A stretch of 64,000 nucleotides of DNA. Source: Saprospiraceae bacterium (lineage in GTDB: Bacteria > Bacteroidota > Bacteroidia > Chitinophagales > Saprospiraceae). The notes beneath the pieces are model-generated. The model was not told the origin of the DNA and did not search any database. It saw only the letters and a list, made by a program, of their open reading frames with translations. Positions 33,407-45,800 of the stretch are shown one piece after another; position 1 is the stretch's first letter; each line of letters starts with the position of its first letter. Location of the stretch: the NCBI GenBank assembly GCA_022844565.1, contig JALHLK010000010.1, positions 87,618-151,617 on the forward strand, in the 5' to 3' direction. The position numbers were made by a program, and so were the translations under genes.

Positions 33407-36400
33407 TAACTATTATCAGTAAAAAGAAAAGTTTTATTAGTATATTCTTAATAGGTATGATTTGGTTTCAAGCCATAGCAATGTACATACCAACATCGAC
33501 CAATATAGTTTTTAATCAAGTAGTATACTCAAGTCCACTGAAACTTGAGGGTAATCTCATTTCAAGTAGTAAAGTGGTTGATAATAAAGATGACTCTGAT
33601 CAAATAAAATCTGATTTTCCAGATAAAATTTATAATCAAACTCAAGATAACGGTGGTGGCCCCTCTACACCAGAGGTTCAAGGGTTTGCAACAGCTTCTT
33701 CTGATCAATTGGTCAATGTAAGTACAGGTGATTTCAACTATAATATCCCATTGATGGAAGTAGGTGGCTTCCCAATTAATATTGCCTATAATAGTAACAT
33801 CACCCCACATGAAGATGCTTCATGGGTTGGGCTTGGATGGGCCTTAAATCCTGGCTCTGTAAATCGAGTAGTAAGAGGATTACCTGACGATTTTGATGGT
33901 GCTAAAATACTTAAAGAAGCCTATATGAAACCTAAAAACGGATTTAGTGTCGGTACTGGTTTATCCCTTGGATATTCCGGCTTTGACAATGCGCTTGGAG
34001 CTTCTCTAGGTATAGGCCTAGATTTGGATCATAACAATTATGACGGTTGGGGAGTCAAACTTGCTGGGAGGCTTGGCTTGAGTGCTAATGCTAATTTTGG
34101 AAATAGCAAAATGGGAGGCAGTATTGGTCTTGGATTGGGTATACATTCGAGGTCGGGGGGGTATATGAGTCCTTCAATAGGCTTAAATGGTGGTTTTTCT
34201 ACCAAACATACAGCTACAAGCATTGGTTTGAATGGCAATCTAACCATAGACAGTCGAGAAGGATTTAAAGAAGCGAATTTTGGAGTAAGTTCTTCAATGA
34301 AACTCATCCACGCAAACGACCATCTAAGAGAAGAAGGTAAACATAAATTCGAAGACATGAGAAATATGGGTTTTACTGACTCGAACTTTCCATTAGGCTT
34401 TGCATCTCCTTCCTATAGTCCAACATTTGATATCCCTATGCATCATCATTCACAAGCATATCGTCTTAAGAGTGGAGGTACCCTTTTCGGTGTTACAATT
34501 GAGCATGATATTACTGGCACCATATTCAACCAAACAATTCAAAACCAAACTAGTAAAAAAGCTTATGGTTACATCAATAGCCAAAATGCAACAAATGAAG
34601 ATTTATTAGATTTTAATAGAGAAAATGAAGGTGTCTATTATAATGAATTGCCCAATCTACCGATTACCTCCGCTACGTTTGACATATACCAAGTCAATAG
34701 TCATATCAGTGGAGGCTCCTACAGGCCTTACCGTATGGATATAGGCACCAATCACGATCCTTACATAAAAAGCACAAGTAGTAGCTTTAATCTTGGATTA
34801 GATAGTGACGGGGGTAATATAGTACATGTAGGTTTAGATATAAAAGGTGATCAAGGTGGCTCGGAGAACAGAATGTGGACATCAGGCAATCCTACATCTG
34901 GGCAATTGATATACCGTGATACCACCACAGATCCTTTATATACTCCTGTATATTTTAAAAATCCTGGCGAGTTGACTGCCATGGAGGATACGGTACTTTA
35001 TAATCACTTTGGCAAAAATAAACCAGCTAGATTTCTACTGCATCAGGCTGATTTGGCTGCAACAGCAGATGTTACTAATAAAATCGATGTGGAAGGCCAG
35101 CCACCTACCGCATTAGTTCACACTCACCGAACCAAAAGAGAGTATCAAAATACCCAATTCCAATATAGATCCTATCTAGACCTCATGTCGAGTAATGAAA
35201 GAAATTATGAAAATTTAATAAATGAATCGAGACTTCCACACTTCCAAAAACAGATTGCAGAAATTTCTCTTATCGATCCAGGAGGTACAAAATCCGTTTT
35301 TGGGCGACCAGCAGTGAATATAACAACGAAAGAGGTCAGTTTTGATATACAAAATTCCGGAGAGGTAATAAATACTCCTCAAGAATCTTCTATGGGCTTA
35401 GTCGGGTATACAGATGAAGACGCTTCAATCGGAAATAGGAAAGGTGAAGCCAATTATTTTAGTTCTACCACAACACCTGCGTATGCCTATGCTTGGCATA
35501 TTACCTCGCTTCTTTCTGATGATTATGTAGATGTGAGCCTTGATGGACCAACGCCTGAAGATTTGGGTTCTTACACACTTTTTGAGTATAATAAAGTTCA
35601 TGAAAATTTCAAATGGCGAATGCCTTTAGATAGTGCCACCTTCCAAGAGCTAAGGTACCATACGGCAGCAGACAATAAGGCTTCATACACCTATGGTGAA
35701 AAAGAAATATTTCACATTAGCCAAATTAAAACAAGAAATTATGTCGCCATTTTCTACTCATCACCACGGAATGATGGACATGGTGTACGTAGCGAAGCAG
35801 GCGGTATAGATTTCACAAAAAAACTCCACAAACTAGATAGTATACAATTATTTACCACAGCAGCGTACGCTAAGCCAATTCGAGTGCCTATCAAAACTGT
35901 TCATTTCGAATACGATTATTCACTTAACCAAGGACAGCGCAATACAGAAGCTTTTGGACCTGATCGACAAACAGGAAAACTTACGCTCAAGAAATTGTAC
36001 TTCACCTATCAAAATTCCAAAAAACACAAAGAAAGTCCATATAAATTTGAGTACAGAAGTCCTAATCCAACTCATCATCCTGAGTCAAACGATCGGTGGG
36101 GTTATTATAAGCCAAACAATCCTGCACGATCTAATAGTCAGGAACCATACACCATCCAAGATAAAGCCATGCAGGACATCAATGCAAGGGCGTGGCTTCT
36201 CACAGATATTCATATGCCAATTGGCGGTAAAATGACCATAGAATACGAATCTGACGACTATGCATATGTGCAAGATAGGCGTGCTATGCGTATGATGGCT
36301 TTAAAAGGCGTATCTCACGAAAGAACACTTATAGAGGCTACCAAAAACCAACTAGGTAAATTGGATAGTGGAGCTTATCTCTTCTTCGAACTGCCTTCAG

Positions 36401-39400
36401 AATTTCCTCGATATAGGGAACCATTATTCGAATATTTCAATGGAATCAAGGAGCTATATTTTAAAGTGAATGTTGGTGTTTCAGCTACTACCTACGAACA
36501 AATATCAGGTTTTGTACCTTGCAATTATGAGATCGCGGATTGGAATATAAAATTTGGTTTTGACTCAAGAAATCCAAGTGCCAATCACTTTTGGATCAAA
36601 ATACCTTGGGTGCTAATAGGTCAAGACCCAGAAATAAACAATACACCTGAGCACACTTATACTTCAAATTTTACACCTACGGCTCAGCAAGCATATCGTC
36701 ACCCATTCAGACATGCTGCCTTTCAAACATTATCTACTACCTTGCCAAGGTTGATAGATCCAGAACCGATTGAAAGTGTTGTGTCAGAAACCTCGGTAGG
36801 CATTGTTGCCTTAGCAGAAGCATTTGTTCAGTTAGGTAGGCGGTTTGATGAGGTGGGTGCTGGTGGTACTTTTAATTACTTAGAACGAACGGATCGATGT
36901 AGATATATCGACGTAAGTAACTCATACCTTCGTCTAAATGATCCATTAAAGAGAAAAATGGGAGGTGGAGCTCGTGTTAAAAGAATAGAAATACACGACA
37001 ATTGGAGGGCAATGCAAACCAATACAAGAACCAAGGAAGTAGATTTTAGCTATGGTGTAATGTACCAATATACTTTACCTGACGGTAGTTCAAGTGGTGT
37101 GGCAAGTTACGAACCAGCAATAGGCAAAGATGAAAACCCATTTTATATGCCTATTCCCGTCCATATCGAACGAAAATTGGGTATCGATATCACCAACTAT
37201 CAATTTGAGCCTGTCGGTGAGCTTTTTTATCCTTCACCACAAGTCATTTATGCTAGGGTGACCCAAAGGAATAATCCTCATACAGGGGTTACCAAACATA
37301 CTATGGGCTATACCATCAGTGAGTATTACACCGCCAAAGACTTCCCTACGATATCATTAAGAACGAGGAAGGAAGGCATTCCTAAGACGCTCAACTTACC
37401 ACTTCAAGTTTATAATAGAAATGAAAATACGGTTGCCGTTTCGCAAGGCTTTTGTGTGGAGCTCAATGATATGCATGGTAAACAAAAATCAATCAAAGAG
37501 TATGATGAAAACCATAATTTAATCACTTCTAGTGAATATCTTTACAAAACTGATGCACTGGGTAAATTGGATAATTATGTGACTTGCATCAATCAAGCTG
37601 ATGGGTCAAAAAGCCAAAGGCAAGTGGGTATTACGTATGATATTACTGTTGACGCTAATTCTTACTTTGCAGAGATTTTAGGAGGGGGCTTGGAGCTCAA
37701 TATCAATGTATCTATGTATGGTCTTATTCCTGTAGTGATTGTGATGCCCATCCCTGTTGTCAATCATCAAATCACGGAATACAGAGGAATTACTATCACC
37801 AAAGTCATCACGCGTAATGGTATCTTAGATAGAATAATAAGCAGGAAATTAGGCGCCATCAATCAAACCAAAAATATAGCCTTTGACCCAAAAACTGGTA
37901 ACCCATTGGTGACTGAAATGGATAACGAATTTGATGAGTCCTACTATTCTGTTAATATTCCGGCTTATTGGGCGTATCCTGAGATGGGACATGCCTCGCA
38001 AAACGCCTTGGCTTATATCCCTAATGCTACATTGATTGATGGCATTTATACCGTACCCAATGCATCTAAGATATTTACACCGGGTGATATTGTTTATGTA
38101 AGAACTACCAGTTTCTCAAGTAGTCAAAAGCTATGGGTATTTAAGGTCAGTAGCAATCAAGTGTCTTTCATCAATATGAATGGGACTCACTTTACGGGTA
38201 CAGGTAGTTATAGCCTGAAAATAATTCAATCAGGCTACAAAAACAAGATAGCTGAAAATATCTACAGTTACACCACCATAGCCAATCCAGTAACCGCAAA
38301 CTTAAATCTCAGCCCACCCAACATGATCCAAGCAAGTGCCAACACGTATAGTGACTACTGGCAAACAAATTTTAGCTACTCTACAACCATCGAAAACCCT
38401 ACATGTGATTGTTCACTTGTCGTATCTAAGATACAACTTAGTCAACTTGGAGATACCATCATAAGAATAAGCCCAAATTCAGTTAGCTTATTTGATAGAA
38501 AAAATGGATGTAGTATCACTATTTCATCACAAGATGGTGGCGAGGTCCCTAGCGGACTTGTTTTAAATCTAACACTCCCTCCCGAAGTCACATCAAATTG
38601 CGCACCTACCAACTATGTTTACGGTTCTTCGAACACCAATAGTGGTAATAGGATATTTATTGTTCAAAGCGATTGTATCAATTTAATTACATGTAATGTA
38701 CGCAACGGGGCCAGATCTACTAATTGTACTGAAGATAATATTCAAAACCCTTTTCTTACGGGCATTTTAGGCAATTACCGACCTGTGGCGGCTTACCACC
38801 CCCATGTTGCTGTAGGTACGTCTGAAATGGTAAAAGATGCTGGCTATTTAATGGGTTTAAGTCCTTTTTGGTCTTTTAATAGTGGGCGATTGATAAGAAA
38901 TAATAATCCAAATGGCTGGGAGAGGGGTGATAGTTTAATCACCGTCAACCAATTGGGTAAAGGACTTGAGTCTTGGAATGCGCTCAATATCCCTACCGCA
39001 TCTGTTTTTGATTATGGTGATGCGGTTCCCACAGCTGTAGCTGCTAATGCTTATTACAATGATATATTATACGATGGTTATGAAGGTACTGATTACTTCA
39101 TTTCTAGAGCTAGGCCTCCAGGAGTAAATTGCTCGTATGATAACCATGGTAAATTTAGTTCAGGAGTCTCTATATCTGATGAACCTATTCATATCCGGTA
39201 TGATAAAACAATTAGCCACTCTGGCGAATCATCTCTCAAGCTAACTAGTGACATCACAGCTCAAATTAATTATCCTATTGGTGTAAGGACAACACTTCGC
39301 GGCACTAAGGAGTCTAGATTTAGTGGCAGAGCTTTTACCTCCAACAGATCTGATTTGATTACAGGTTTTTCACCTAGGCCTGGAGAAAAATATATATTTA

Positions 39401-39807
39401 GTACTTGGGTATATAGGAATACACCTGATGCTTCCATTTACACAGGGTGCCAAGTGAAAGTTGATGGTCTTACTTTTCAACCCTCAGGCCCTATCATAGA
39501 TGGATGGCAACAGATCAAAGGAGAGATTACGACGAAGAGGGAAGGAAGGTTGATCGTAACATTGAGTTCGGATTCTGGTACAACATGGTTTGACGACTTC
39601 AGGATGCAGCCTTTGAATACGCAAATGGAGACCTACACTTACTCGAGTGACAACCTGAGGTATATGGCTAAACACGACGATCAAAACTATACTTCTTACT
39701 TCGAATATGATAGCGAGGGTAAATTGGTAAGAACAAAGCGTGAGACAGAGGTAGGTGTTTTCACCATTATGGAATCAAGGGCAGAATTACCTAAATCAAA
39801 TAGATAA
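33403..39807 (+). CDS. Giant secreted RHS/YD-family N-terminal partner protein
   Basis: A 2134-residue secreted protein (hydrophobic leader SFISIFLIGMIWFQAIAMY). Near residue 85 it has PEVQGFATASSDQLVNVSTGDFNYNIPLMEVGGFPINIAYNS, with SWVGLGWALNPGSVNR and VVRGLPDDFDG. This is the opening typical of Bacteroidota RHS-related proteins (SpvB/TcB-like). A glycine-rich stretch (180-290) follows, then a long beta-rich body. Near the end come a carbohydrate-binding-like domain (SGESSLKLTSD..., WFDDFRMQPLNTQ) and two YD-type units (YTYSSDNLRYMAKHDDQNY, SYFEYDSEGKLVRTKRE). It lacks an RHS core, which is in the next gene 6 bp downstream. The pair may assemble a shell like TcB-TcC (inference). Confidence 0.85.
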   Translation: MITIISKKKSFISIFLIGMIWFQAIAMYIPTSTNIVFNQVVYSSPLKLEGNLISSSKVVDNKDDSDQIKSDFPDKIYNQTQDNGGGPSTPEVQGFATASSDQLVNVSTGDFNYNIPLMEVGGFPINIAYNSNITPHEDASWVGLGWALNPGSVNRVVRGLPDDFDGAKILKEAYMKPKNGFSVGTGLSLGYSGFDNALGASLGIGLDLDHNNYDGWGVKLAGRLGLSANANFGNSKMGGSIGLGLGIHSRSGGYMSPSIGLNGGFSTKHTATSIGLNGNLTIDSREGFKEANFGVSSSMKLIHANDHLREEGKHKFEDMRNMGFTDSNFPLGFASPSYSPTFDIPMHHHSQAYRLKSGGTLFGVTIEHDITGTIFNQTIQNQTSKKAYGYINSQNATNEDLLDFNRENEGVYYNELPNLPITSATFDIYQVNSHISGGSYRPYRMDIGTNHDPYIKSTSSSFNLGLDSDGGNIVHVGLDIKGDQGGSENRMWTSGNPTSGQLIYRDTTTDPLYTPVYFKNPGELTAMEDTVLYNHFGKNKPARFLLHQADLAATADVTNKIDVEGQPPTALVHTHRTKREYQNTQFQYRSYLDLMSSNERNYENLINESRLPHFQKQIAEISLIDPGGTKSVFGRPAVNITTKEVSFDIQNSGEVINTPQESSMGLVGYTDEDASIGNRKGEANYFSSTTTPAYAYAWHITSLLSDDYVDVSLDGPTPEDLGSYTLFEYNKVHENFKWRMPLDSATFQELRYHTAADNKASYTYGEKEIFHISQIKTRNYVAIFYSSPRNDGHGVRSEAGGIDFTKKLHKLDSIQLFTTAAYAKPIRVPIKTVHFEYDYSLNQGQRNTEAFGPDRQTGKLTLKKLYFTYQNSKKHKESPYKFEYRSPNPTHHPESNDRWGYYKPNNPARSNSQEPYTIQDKAMQDINARAWLLTDIHMPIGGKMTIEYESDDYAYVQDRRAMRMMALKGVSHERTLIEATKNQLGKLDSGAYLFFELPSEFPRYREPLFEYFNGIKELYFKVNVGVSATTYEQISGFVPCNYEIADWNIKFGFDSRNPSANHFWIKIPWVLIGQDPEINNTPEHTYTSNFTPTAQQAYRHPFRHAAFQTLSTTLPRLIDPEPIESVVSETSVGIVALAEAFVQLGRRFDEVGAGGTFNYLERTDRCRYIDVSNSYLRLNDPLKRKMGGGARVKRIEIHDNWRAMQTNTRTKEVDFSYGVMYQYTLPDGSSSGVASYEPAIGKDENPFYMPIPVHIERKLGIDITNYQFEPVGELFYPSPQVIYARVTQRNNPHTGVTKHTMGYTISEYYTAKDFPTISLRTRKEGIPKTLNLPLQVYNRNENTVAVSQGFCVELNDMHGKQKSIKEYDENHNLITSSEYLYKTDALGKLDNYVTCINQADGSKSQRQVGITYDITVDANSYFAEILGGGLELNINVSMYGLIPVVIVMPIPVVNHQITEYRGITITKVITRNGILDRIISRKLGAINQTKNIAFDPKTGNPLVTEMDNEFDESYYSVNIPAYWAYPEMGHASQNALAYIPNATLIDGIYTVPNASKIFTPGDIVYVRTTSFSSSQKLWVFKVSSNQVSFINMNGTHFTGTGSYSLKIIQSGYKNKIAENIYSYTTIANPVTANLNLSPPNMIQASANTYSDYWQTNFSYSTTIENPTCDCSLVVSKIQLSQLGDTIIRISPNSVSLFDRKNGCSITISSQDGGEVPSGLVLNLTLPPEVTSNCAPTNYVYGSSNTNSGNRIFIVQSDCINLITCNVRNGARSTNCTEDNIQNPFLTGILGNYRPVAAYHPHVAVGTSEMVKDAGYLMGLSPFWSFNSGRLIRNNNPNGWERGDSLITVNQLGKGLESWNALNIPTASVFDYGDAVPTAVAANAYYNDILYDGYEGTDYFISRARPPGVNCSYDNHGKFSSGVSISDEPIHIRYDKTISHSGESSLKLTSDITAQINYPIGVRTTLRGTKESRFSGRAFTSNRSDLITGFSPRPGEKYIFSTWVYRNTPDASIYTGCQVKVDGLTFQPSGPIIDGWQQIKGEITTKREGRLIVTLSSDSGTTWFDDFRMQPLNTQMETYTYSSDNLRYMAKHDDQNYTSYFEYDSEGKLVRTKRETEVGVFTIMESRAELPKSNR

Positions 39808-39813
39808 ATTAAC

Positions 39814-42800
39814 ATGCGTAAGACAATATATACCATTTTATTGATCATTATATCCTTTGGTTTATCAGTATCTCAATCGGCCAATCTGTTGAGCCCTTTG
39901 AGTAAATTTACCATGGAACAATGCAAACCAAAATTAAGTAGTGCTTACACTAGCTTGATAGTCAGAGATACCACTTTTAATGCTTTACTTATCAATAAGC
40001 AAGGTATAGCATCCGAGACTGCGGGTAATGTATATTCTAGAAATAGTGCGTTAGTCATTGGATTGACAAAAGATACAGTGGGGATAGAAAGTAATTATTT
40101 TGTAACAGTAGCCTTAACAGTAAAATTCAAAAAATTGGGATCGACTAGAATGGATTCTACAAAGGTAAAATTGTCCATTGATTATAAAAAACAAAATGGA
40201 ACTAATTACAAGGCTAAAGACTACTTTGTGCTTGATAGTGTAATCTGGTCTAGCATTACCTTGGATACCTTGGATACTGATGGTTCAATGTCCTTTGGTT
40301 CACGATTATTTGACTTAGAATTTAGTATCATGGGCGAACAAGATCTACAGCCTGTTTTTACTGAAGAAGTTCCTGATCTTAATATAAATACAGAACGCAA
40401 TAAAGGTAATTACACAATTACCTGGGATCCATTGCTTTGGGCCAAATCTTATGATCTAGAATGGCAGTTTATAGATGGCTACGATACTTCTGTACCAAGC
40501 TATAGAAATAACAGTACGAGAGTAAATATTGTATCAGCCACACAATATGTGGTACCGATGATCAGTGCAAAGGGGAAATTTCGTGTAAGAATCAGAGCTG
40601 TTGGGGCCTTTAGAGATGGCTCCATTTTTCGTGGGCCTTGGACGTCAGATTCTTTTTTTGATTCTAATTCTAAAGAAATTAGAGATGAAAGTGTTTTTGA
40701 ACAGGACAAAAAGCCATGGCAATACAACGCAAGTTATGCAGAAGATGGACTTCGTAAAGATGTGGTCTCTTTTTCGGATGGCTCTGGTAGACAAAGACAA
40801 TCTATAACCAAACTCAATAGTGGTGTCAAAAATAAGATCGTTGGAGAATCTTATTATGACCATCAAGGCAGACCCGTAGTATATACCTTGCCCAGCCCTA
40901 TTCCCAGCAGTATTTCTTCCTCTTCCATTCCTAGCACAAGTAACCCACCAGATATTAATTATATACCAGGTTTCAATATAACTTCTGGTGGTGAAGTATT
41001 CGATAGAAGGGCCTTTGATATGGATGTCAATAGTGATGGCTGTGCTCCAGGTACCATGAGCGAACCCATGTCTATTTTCTATGGATCTAGCAGGTACTAT
41101 AGTCCAAAAAATACCGCAGATCCACGTCTAGAACCTCATGCCCCCTACATACCTAATGCCGAAGGGTACCCATATTATCAAGTAGAGTACACACCTGACA
41201 ATACCAACAGAATCAAAAGACAAGGTATGGCTGGTAAGGATTTTCAGTTAGGATCAGGTCACGAGACAAGGTATTACTATTCAGTACCAAGTCAGCGTGA
41301 GCTTTTTAGAATGTTTGGGCACAATGTAGGGAAAGCTTCCCACTATACCAAAGTATTGATGGAAGACCCTAATGGGCAACTATATGTCACTTATGCCAAT
41401 GCTAAGGGCCAAACCATTGCCTCTGCTCTAGCTGGCAATCATACTAACACTAATATCCAAGCGCTCACTGATATTGAACCTCCGCTACAGGATCGTATCG
41501 ATGTGATAGCCCAATCTAATAGTATCAAAGATAATAACGCTCATTCTGAGGCAGCTCAGACCTTTTTTGTGGAAGATAATCGTACTCTAGTAAATATCAA
41601 CTATAGACTCTCTGCCACCCAAATGAGGGCAATGATTTGTGCCCAAAATGTGTGCTATGACTGTCCTAAAAGATTAATACTTTCACTAAGAGACAATTGC
41701 GGAGGCACTCAATTCAGTGACACTATCACGATCGGAAGATTGCCTGATGGCAATATAGCCAATTGCGAATCTATTCCCGAATTCACTTTTGACCGTTCCT
41801 TGACGCTCCAAAGAGGTGAATATTATTTGTACAAGTCTTTGAGTATTATAGAGCAGGCGAGAGATGGGTATGTAGCGGATTACATAGCTAGAGATACGGC
41901 TTGTTATAACCCTAACATTCCTATTGCTCCTTGTATTACGGGTGAAACAAAATGCGTGCCTTGCGAATACGACATCTCAAGTGCAGGAAAAATCATACGT
42001 AAAGAGGGTAATAATCCTTTTTGCAAAAGAAGTTGTCCTAACGAAACTTCTAAATTTGATGCCAATTTGTTCAATTCATTGTGCATGGATGTGGCTCCTA
42101 GAGGGCAATATGGTGCAATAGACGTAACCCACGCTAAATGGAGAGTTTCATTCTTCAACACTAATAGGACAATTGGCCCAAACACGACTCTTTGGACAAA
42201 TAACTATAGATCAAGGGAGATAGTTTTCCTCGATTTGAATGGGCAGGTAGATGCCGTAGATGTTCAAGATGCTGAAGTATCTGTTTATGACGGTTCACGC
42301 ACTTTTCTCAGAAACGGACGATTGCATGTCCTACCCAATGACATCATTGATCTTAACTACCTCAGTAGGATATGGAAAGACTCATGGTCTGAATCACTTG
42401 TAGTTTTGCATCCGGAGTATGCTTACTTAATGTGGAACAATCTAAATGTGTTGAGTATTAATTTTGATGAACAAATGAATAATACTTTGACTTGGGAAGA
42501 AGCTCAACGTAAAGGATTTGTACAAAATAATGAAGTCATCGATTTCTCTTATTTAGATAAGGACCCATTCTTCCGTACAAATAGCGCTCAAAGAGACCGT
42601 GTAATGGATAGCTTAAATACTGTCGCGCGGGAACCATTTAATATCAATGTCTATCATATGGCCAAAGTTGCTATGTTTTGCAATGCTCCGATTAACCAAA
42701 CAGACCCTTCTAGTATGCGTAATTGTATTGAGCGTATAAGAAGTATATTTATTGCCGATCAAAGTAAAGAAGCCAAGGATTTTGCTTGGGATTTTATCAA

Positions 42801-45800
42801 AGCAAAATATCAAAAAGATAAGCAAGCGCTGCTAGATGAATTGCGCGAGGCAAATTTGTCAAGAGGTAGTAGTCATATATTAGCAGGTGCTAGTACCTAT
42901 GTATGTTTAGATCAAAAAACTAATAACGACTGTGGTCTGTGCAATACAGAAATGCGGAGAATCCCACTTAATGATTCGTTGGCTAATTGCATTTCTAGAG
43001 TAAGGCATGTAAGATGTGTAACTGAGACAACTATACCTAGAGCGGATGGCACAGGTAGAACAAGCAACTTTGAGCAAATTGCAGCCGAAAATGCACTCAA
43101 TATGATTTCAAACTGCGGTATATCTGTGAGAGGTAAGTATCTTTGGGACTTGATGAATGCTTTAATTACGCATCCTGAAGGCTCGAGACTTACCGAAGAA
43201 GGAGTTGACATAACAGGCTTGCCACCTTTTGTGATCGCTGCTGATCTTACCAATAACTTTCCTAACCGCAGGTCTAGTCGTTATTTTTGGACGGGGCAAG
43301 CAGTAGCTAATCTCTTGTTGGTCACCATCACCGACGAAGAGAAAGTAATCCAAGCATCATTTACCCTAAAAAAAGATACCACAATATCTTGGAAAGATAT
43401 CAAGTATCTCGGATGTATGACCATGTATAAAAGGAATAGCAGCTATACTGACCTAGAACTCGATCAAATTGGCTTTACAGCGCTGGATTATGGTTCTCGA
43501 TTTAAAATAAAAGTGGTAGACATTGTTAACTTTGATTTTTCAATAGGAGCTGTGCTGAGAGAAGCAGGTCAATTTGCCGGTATGCTTAAGAAAAAAGCAA
43601 ATTTCGTCGGCAAGCCAGGTGTTTGCAACCTATGTTTACCTGGATTGAGTCCTAGAGTCGTACCCGCTGATCCATGTGCTCAAAATCTAAATCGGCAACA
43701 AAATGAAATTTTTGCAGCAAAGGTGGAGCGTGCAAGACGACTTAAAGACAGCATTACACAAGTGTATAATATCGCCTGTCTTGTGCCAGGTACAGAACAA
43801 CTGACCGTTACAAAATCGAGTGCGATTTATCATTACACATTATTCTACTACAATCAGGCAGGGCACCTTACTAAGACAGTTCCTCCTATGGGGGTAAAAA
43901 TTATAACTGATTTCTCAAGAATGGAAGAATCGCATAGTGTTTATCCTACCCATATCAATGCACTAAGTACTTCTTACACCTACAATTCGCTAGGAGGCAA
44001 ACTCACCAAAATTACTCCCGACGGAGGTATCACCAAGTGGGCATATGATGTACTTGGCAGACCTTTGGTAGCTCAAGATGCATTTCAAGCTTCGGATCGT
44101 ACTCATGGATACTTGATGTACGACAAAATTGGAAGAGTTGAAGAGTCGGGCGTTATAAAGGGAGGCACATCCTCGATCTCCGAATGGTTGAGATTAGGCA
44201 AAATAAACTACAATGCATTCAAAGGAGCCATAGAGGCTAAGAGAATTGATAAACAGGAAATCAATAAAATTTACTACGATGCACCCGCATTTGTAACGAA
44301 TGTAGCCGCAGAATTTACCGCTCGCAAGCAGGTCAATTTGCGCAATCGTGTGGCTTCGTCTGCATACTTTGTAAATGGGGCTGATCTTGCTTCCAATAAG
44401 TATCAACATGCCTTGCACTACAGTTATAATATTGTTGGTCACCTTACAGAGATGGTGCAGGATTTTCCTGAATTAACTAACTTGGCTGGCTTGCCACGAG
44501 AGGTAGCTGCCAACCATCGCTTCAAAAAAGTAAGGTACAAATTTGATCTTATCACTGGGAAAATCAAAGAAGAAGCATACCAACCTGATCGTGCAGACCA
44601 ATTCTATCATTGGAGGAAATATGATGCCGATAATAGGGTAATAAGTGTATCCACAGGTCGCAGTAGATATGAGCCCGGAGATAGAGTAGATCATGATATA
44701 TCCTATAAGTACTATACCCACGGCAATATAGCGAGGGCAGAACTCGGAGAAGAAAAAGTACAAGGGCTTGATCTTACCTACACCATTAATGGCTGGCTCA
44801 AAGGCATCAACAAAGTGGGTACTAATGATCCGGGTAACGATAAAGAAAATGGTTACTTAAGAGATGTATATCAACAAGAATCAAATTATTTTAGAGGCGA
44901 TTACAAACCTATTGGAGGATCTATGATGGAATCTCCATCGACCTACAATAATCAGTACAATGGTAATATCTCAGCCATCCAAAACACAAATCTAATTTTA
45001 GATAAGGAGGGTGTATTTCATCTACATAAATATACATACGATCAGCTTAATAGGCTAACAGCATCACAAAGAAATGATAATGATGCGTATCGCACCACTA
45101 CAGCGTATGACAAAAATGGCAACATCGATCGGATGAGTCGTCGGGATGGATCAGGTAGCATTTTTGATGAACTTACCTATGAGTATAATAAGGATGCATC
45201 CGATGGAAAAATCAACAATAGATTGCGCTATATCTCTGATGGTACTTCCTTTCGATTGGATGGAAACTCAGATCTGTTTACACAGCCAGTTGACAATTAT
45301 GTTTATGATGCTAAAGGTAGATTGGAGGAAGACAAAGCGGAAGACCATAAAATGTCTTGGCTCTATAGTGACAAAATCAAACAAATCAGTGAAGGGGGCC
45401 AAACGGTCGACTTTTATTATGACGCCCTTGGCAGACGTGTCTTTAAGAAAAACAATCAAACCAATATTGGAGAGCTCACTATCAGAGACTTCTCCGGTAA
45501 GGTACTTGCAGAATATGAGATCAAAAATACCAATATCTACCTCAAAAATATCCCCCTTTATGCAGATAATCGTATAGGAGCTATCAGTCTAGATACCCTG
45601 ATCAATAATCCTGTGGCGACCTCCAGATGGTCTCAATACCGAGGTGCCAAAGTCTATGAACTCAAAAATCAAGTCGGAGATATCAATGCCCTTGTAAGTG
45701 ATAGGCGTATCAATGATGGTGCAAACTATTCTGCCGATGTCAGGAAAGCCACCGAGTACTTCCCATTTGGTATGATCATGCCTGGTAGGGACTCGTCTAC